This document shows positions 61,135 to 64,000 of a DNA stretch of 64,000 nucleotides, piece after piece (within the stretch, counting starts at the first letter, position 1; each line of letters begins with the position of its first letter). A program made the position numbers and the translations under genes. The notes below the pieces were generated by a model that was not told where the DNA came from, made no database searches, and saw nothing but the letters and a program-made list of their open reading frames with translations. This DNA is from Luteibacter sp. OK325 (GTDB taxonomy: Bacteria > Pseudomonadota > Gammaproteobacteria > Xanthomonadales > Rhodanobacteraceae): assembly GCF_003050935.1 (NCBI RefSeq), contig NZ_QAOX01000001.1, forward strand, positions 859,046 to 923,045, written 5' to 3'.

Positions 61135-62659
61135 CGGCGGAGGGTCCTTTGGGCGGCTGCACCTTGCGCATCAACGGCACCATGACCGTCGCGATGACAA
61201 AGCACACCATGATGGAGAGGAAGGCGTCGCTGTAAGTCAGCGTCTGCGCCTCACGGAACGTCAGTTGCCAGAGCGATTGCAACGCAGCGGTGTAGTTCTC
61301 GGTATCCGCCGGGTTGGGCAGAAGGCTGTTCATCGCTTCGTTGGTCGGGGTCAGGTGTTCGGCAAGGCGATAGAAATGCAGGTTGGTGCGATCGCTGAGG
61401 ATGGTTGCGCATCCGGCGATGCCCATCGCGCCACCGAGGTTGCGCATGAGGTTGAACAGACCGGACGCCTGCTTGAGCTTCGAAGGCAGCAGTCCACCCA
61501 GGGTGAGCGTCACCGTCGGCGGAATAGCCAGCTGCTGGCCCATGCCGCGAAGCGCCTGGGGAAGCAACAGCTCCGTACCACTCCAGTCGTGCGTGATCGG
61601 CGTGAACTCGAACATCGACACGGCGAACAGCGCCAGGCCTATCATCAGTAACCAACGCAGGTCCACGCGGTTGGCCAGCATCGAATAGATCGGAATGGTC
61701 AGGATCTGGAAGACGCCCGTGGAGAACACGGCCTTACCGATCTGCAATGCGCTGTAGCCTTCCACGCGCCCGAGGAATAGCGGCGTCAGGTAGATGGTCG
61801 CGAACAGACCGATGCCGGTGACGAAGGAGAAGAAGCAACCCAGCGCGAAGTTGCGGTCCTTGAGAGCACGAAGATCCACGACCGGGTGCTCGGCGGTAAG
61901 CCCACGCCAGACAAAGAGCACGCCGGAGATCAGGGTGATCCAGGCCGTGGTACGGATGGTCGAGTCCTGCATCCAGTTCCAGCGCGGGCCTTCTTCGAGC
62001 GTGTACTCGAGGCAGCCCAGAAAGGCGGCGATCAACGCGATGCCCAGCCAGTCGCCCACCTTGAGCAGGGAGAAATCGGCTTCATCGATCTTCACCAGCA
62101 TCGGAACGGCAATCGTCACGAACGCGCCGGGAACCAGGTTGACGAAGAACAGCCAGTGCCAGGAATAGTGATCGGTGATCCAGCCGCCGAGTGTCGGTCC
62201 GAGGGTCGGCGCCAGCGAAGCAAGCGCGCCGATCGTCGCCGCCGCCACCACGCGGTTCTTTCCTTCGAAAAATACGAACGCGGTGGTGAACACCATCGGG
62301 ATCATCGAGCCACCAAGGAAGCCCTGCGCGGCGCGAAACACGATCATGCTCTGGATGTCCCAGGCCAGGCCGCACAGCAGGCTGGTCAGGGTGAAGCCAG
62401 CGGCCGAGACGGCGAATAGCCAGCGTGTAGAGAACACGCGACTCAGCCAGCCGGAGAGCGGAATCACCACGATCTCGGCGATGAGATAGCTCGTCTGCAC
62501 CCAGGCGGTATCGTCCGCCCCAGCCGAGAGGCCGCCGCCGATATCGCGCAATGAGGCGGACACGATCTGGATGTCGAGCAATGCGATGAACATGCCCAGG
62601 CACATGCTCGCGAATGCGAACACCTTCTGACCCTGGGTGAGATGAGCGATCGGGCTCAT
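61124..62659 (-). CDS. DHA2-family MFS efflux pump (EmrB-like), second operon
   Basis: A 511-residue 14-TM drug exporter. It has FIALLDIQIVSASLRDIGGG in segment 1, GWLSRVFSTRW in the first loop and LGPTLGGWITDHYSWHWLFF in segment 5. It should extrude hydrophobic compounds through the adaptor encoded just upstream, whose stop overlaps its start by 4 bp (ATGA). It is a clear paralogue of the pump at 4445 but differs in gene order: here adaptor-pump-channel-TetR. Confidence 0.93.
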   Translation of the reverse strand: MSPIAHLTQGQKVFAFASMCLGMFIALLDIQIVSASLRDIGGGLSAGADDTAWVQTSYLIAEIVVIPLSGWLSRVFSTRWLFAVSAAGFTLTSLLCGLAWDIQSMIVFRAAQGFLGGSMIPMVFTTAFVFFEGKNRVVAAATIGALASLAPTLGPTLGGWITDHYSWHWLFFVNLVPGAFVTIAVPMLVKIDEADFSLLKVGDWLGIALIAAFLGCLEYTLEEGPRWNWMQDSTIRTTAWITLISGVLFVWRGLTAEHPVVDLRALKDRNFALGCFFSFVTGIGLFATIYLTPLFLGRVEGYSALQIGKAVFSTGVFQILTIPIYSMLANRVDLRWLLMIGLALFAVSMFEFTPITHDWSGTELLLPQALRGMGQQLAIPPTVTLTLGGLLPSKLKQASGLFNLMRNLGGAMGIAGCATILSDRTNLHFYRLAEHLTPTNEAMNSLLPNPADTENYTAALQSLWQLTFREAQTLTYSDAFLSIMVCFVIATVMVPLMRKVQPPKGPSADAH

Positions 62660-63723
62660 GGCGCTTTGGTATCGATCGTCGCGGTAACCGAAAGGCCCGG
62701 ACGCAGCGTACCGAGGTCGCCGTCGTTACCGTCGAGAGTGACGCGGACCGGTACGCGCTGGACGATCTTGGTGAAGTTGCCGGTGGCGTTCTCCGGCGGC
62801 AGCACGCTGAACTGCGCGCCCGTGGCCGGTGCCAGACTGGTCACGTGGCCCTTGAAACTCTTGCCCGGCAGCACATCGGCGCGGACGTCGACCACCTGCC
62901 CCACGCTCATGCGGGCGAGCTGGTCTTCCTTGAAATTGGCATCCACCCAGAGACCATGCGCGGGTACGACGACGAGCATCTGGCTACCTGCCGCGGCATA
63001 CGTCCCCACGCGCGCGCGACGATTGCCGATGACGCCGTCTACCGGCGCGCGCAGCTCGGTGTAGGAGAGATTCAACCGCGCGATATCTGCCTCGGCGTGT
63101 GCCTGGCTAAGTGCGGCTTCGACCTGGTGCTTCTGCGTGTCGATGACGTCCAGCTGGCGCTGCGCACCCTGGACCACCGCCGAAGCGCGATCGGTAGCCG
63201 CGTGGGCCGTCTGGAAGTCCGCCTGGGCGCGCTGTGCGCTTTCCACGGAGACGGCCGAGCGACCGGCGAGGTCACGGTAGCGCTGGTCGTCCAGTTTCGA
63301 GCGGTTCGCCTCGGCCTGGGCCGCCGACAGGCCGGCCTGGGCCTGCGCGATCACGCTGTGCTGCAACTGGGCCACCGCATCCAGGTTGCGCAACGACGCT
63401 TCCTGTGCCGCCACGGCCGCCTCGGCCTTTTCCAGCGCTGCCTTGTAATCGCGATCGTCGATCTTCACCAGGAGATCGCCCTTGTGGACGGCCTGGTTGT
63501 CGGTAACGGCAATGCCCTGGATGTACCCGGGCACCTTGGAGCCGATCACGGTGATGTCTCCGCCGACGTAGGCGTCATCGGTGTCCTCGATGAACCGCCC
63601 GGTCGTCCACCAATGAACTCCATACAGGCCGACGATCACGATGAGGCCAAGCAGGCCAATGATTTTCAAGCTCTTTTTTCGTCCGACGGCTTGGGGGACA
63701 GGCGTATCGATGACGGCGGCCAC
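62656..63723 (-). CDS. HlyD/EmrA-family membrane fusion protein, second operon
   Basis: A 355-residue adaptor with a single transmembrane segment (~20-38), the EmrA hallmark DTDDAYVGGD, a lipoyl half (GYIQGIAVTDNQAVHKGDLLVK), a coiled-coil hairpin with many Ala/Gln, and the C-terminal YTELRAPVDGVIGNRR region. The short N-terminus is normal, in contrast to the adaptor at 5999. The start is GTG at 63723. It is the first gene of the operon; a promoter-like sequence and dyad lie just upstream. Confidence 0.93.
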   Translation of the reverse strand: MAAVIDTPVPQAVGRKKSLKIIGLLGLIVIVGLYGVHWWTTGRFIEDTDDAYVGGDITVIGSKVPGYIQGIAVTDNQAVHKGDLLVKIDDRDYKAALEKAEAAVAAQEASLRNLDAVAQLQHSVIAQAQAGLSAAQAEANRSKLDDQRYRDLAGRSAVSVESAQRAQADFQTAHAATDRASAVVQGAQRQLDVIDTQKHQVEAALSQAHAEADIARLNLSYTELRAPVDGVIGNRRARVGTYAAAGSQMLVVVPAHGLWVDANFKEDQLARMSVGQVVDVRADVLPGKSFKGHVTSLAPATGAQFSVLPPENATGNFTKIVQRVPVRVTLDGNDGDLGTLRPGLSVTATIDTKAP

Positions 63724-63748
63724 GGCGGTACCTGCTGGATAGTGAAAT

Positions 63749-63789
63749 TACGAACGTACTTTTAATGAAGATGATATACGTAATCTCAA
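63749..63789 (-). promoter_or_regulatory. promoter and TetR-type operator of the second efflux operon
   Basis: On the minus strand, TTGAGA (63784-63789) and ATTAAA (63761-63766) are spaced by 17 bp. Directly downstream, at the expected transcription start, lies TACG-AA-CGTA (63749-63758), flanked by AT-rich bases. The placement fits repression by the operon's own TetR protein. Confidence 0.5.
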
Positions 63790-63810
63790 GGGCCCGGCGG
63801 GATTTTTTTT

Positions 63811-64000
63811 GGTTCATCGCGGAATTCCGGGGACGTCGAGTAGCGGCGCAGAGCCTTCGGCGCCCACCCTCGCTGCTCAGACAGTCCTCCGCGTTCGGTG
63901 ACGTGGCGGCGCAGAGCCTTCGGTGCCCACCCTCGCTGCTCAGACAGTCCTCCGCGCTCGGTGCGGAAGACCGCTTCGCGGCCCATGTCTTATGTGGCCT
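63811..64000. repeat. third copy of the 46.8-kb repeat, cut by window edge
   Basis: It opens with GGTTCATCGCGGAATTCCGG, as at 46829, then a 63-bp partial unit (from 63850) and a full unit start (63913) that runs past the window end. It has the same orientation and arrangement as the first copy. The preceding T-run (63803-63810) also matches. Confidence 0.85.

Overview
The window is GC-rich, densely coded gammaproteobacterial chromosome, most likely from the Rhodanobacteraceae/Xanthomonadales (Luteibacter/Dyella-like). The evidence is the gene content (phenylalanine-4-hydroxylase divergent from an Lrp regulator, a MexEF/SmeVW-type RND operon with a linked SDR, DUF885, GH19 chitinase, winged-helix/TPR regulators) and REP-like repeats with GTGGGAGCCG cores. 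The genus is an inference. No rRNA, tRNA, CRISPR array, prophage or transposase gene was seen.

Layout. 1-4.4 kb: a truncated TPR protein, an overlapping hydrolase / membrane metallopeptidase-like pair, and a Tat-exported AcpA-type phosphatase. 4.4-8.9 kb: an efflux operon (OMF, EmrA-like adaptor with a very charged N-terminus, EmrB-like DHA2 pump). 9.0-12.5 kb: UppP, a ToxR/CadC-like regulator with TPRs, and a serine hydrolase. 12.6-20.4 kb: a LysR gene divergent from an RND operon (adaptor, MexF-like pump, OprN-like channel, SDR), whose promoter carries a SoxR/MerR-like dyad with a 19-bp spacer. 20.5-31.8 kb: a sugar-acid (tetronate) locus with otnK, otnI, an ltnD-like gene and otnC, plus a CUT2 ABC transporter in Lsr-like gene order, a sugar-acid dehydrogenase candidate, an Asp/Glu racemase-like protein and a LacI regulator. 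Two matching LacI-type operators tie the two halves together. 31.8-34.4 kb: a run of small membrane/stress proteins, including a 52-residue DUF1328 protein. 34.5-46.8 kb: housekeeping and mixed genes (PEBP, YheT hydrolase, PlsC, Lrp, PhhA, SGNH hydrolase, a RES/Xre toxin-antitoxin pair, DUF885, WYL regulator, GST, fructose-1,6-bisphosphatase, patatin lipoprotein). 46.8-47.5 kb: a non-coding block of two inverted copies of a ~144-bp element with 23-bp terminal inverted repeats. 47.5-63.7 kb: a molybdenum oxidoreductase with triheme cytochrome, TetR, GH19 chitinase, a LysR/quinone-oxidoreductase pair, GH43, an esterase, an M24 peptidase, and a second EmrAB-OMF operon with its own TetR. 63.8 kb to the end: another copy of the 46.8-kb repeat, cut by the window edge.

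How the genes work together. Three complete tripartite efflux systems lie within 60 kb. The tetronate locus reads as a full uptake-to-DHAP route with its own regulator and operators. Much of the unusual structure comes from repeats: REP/REPIN elements supply a stop codon (phosphatase), an N-terminal extension (RES toxin) and a pentapeptide-repeat C-terminal tail (LysR).
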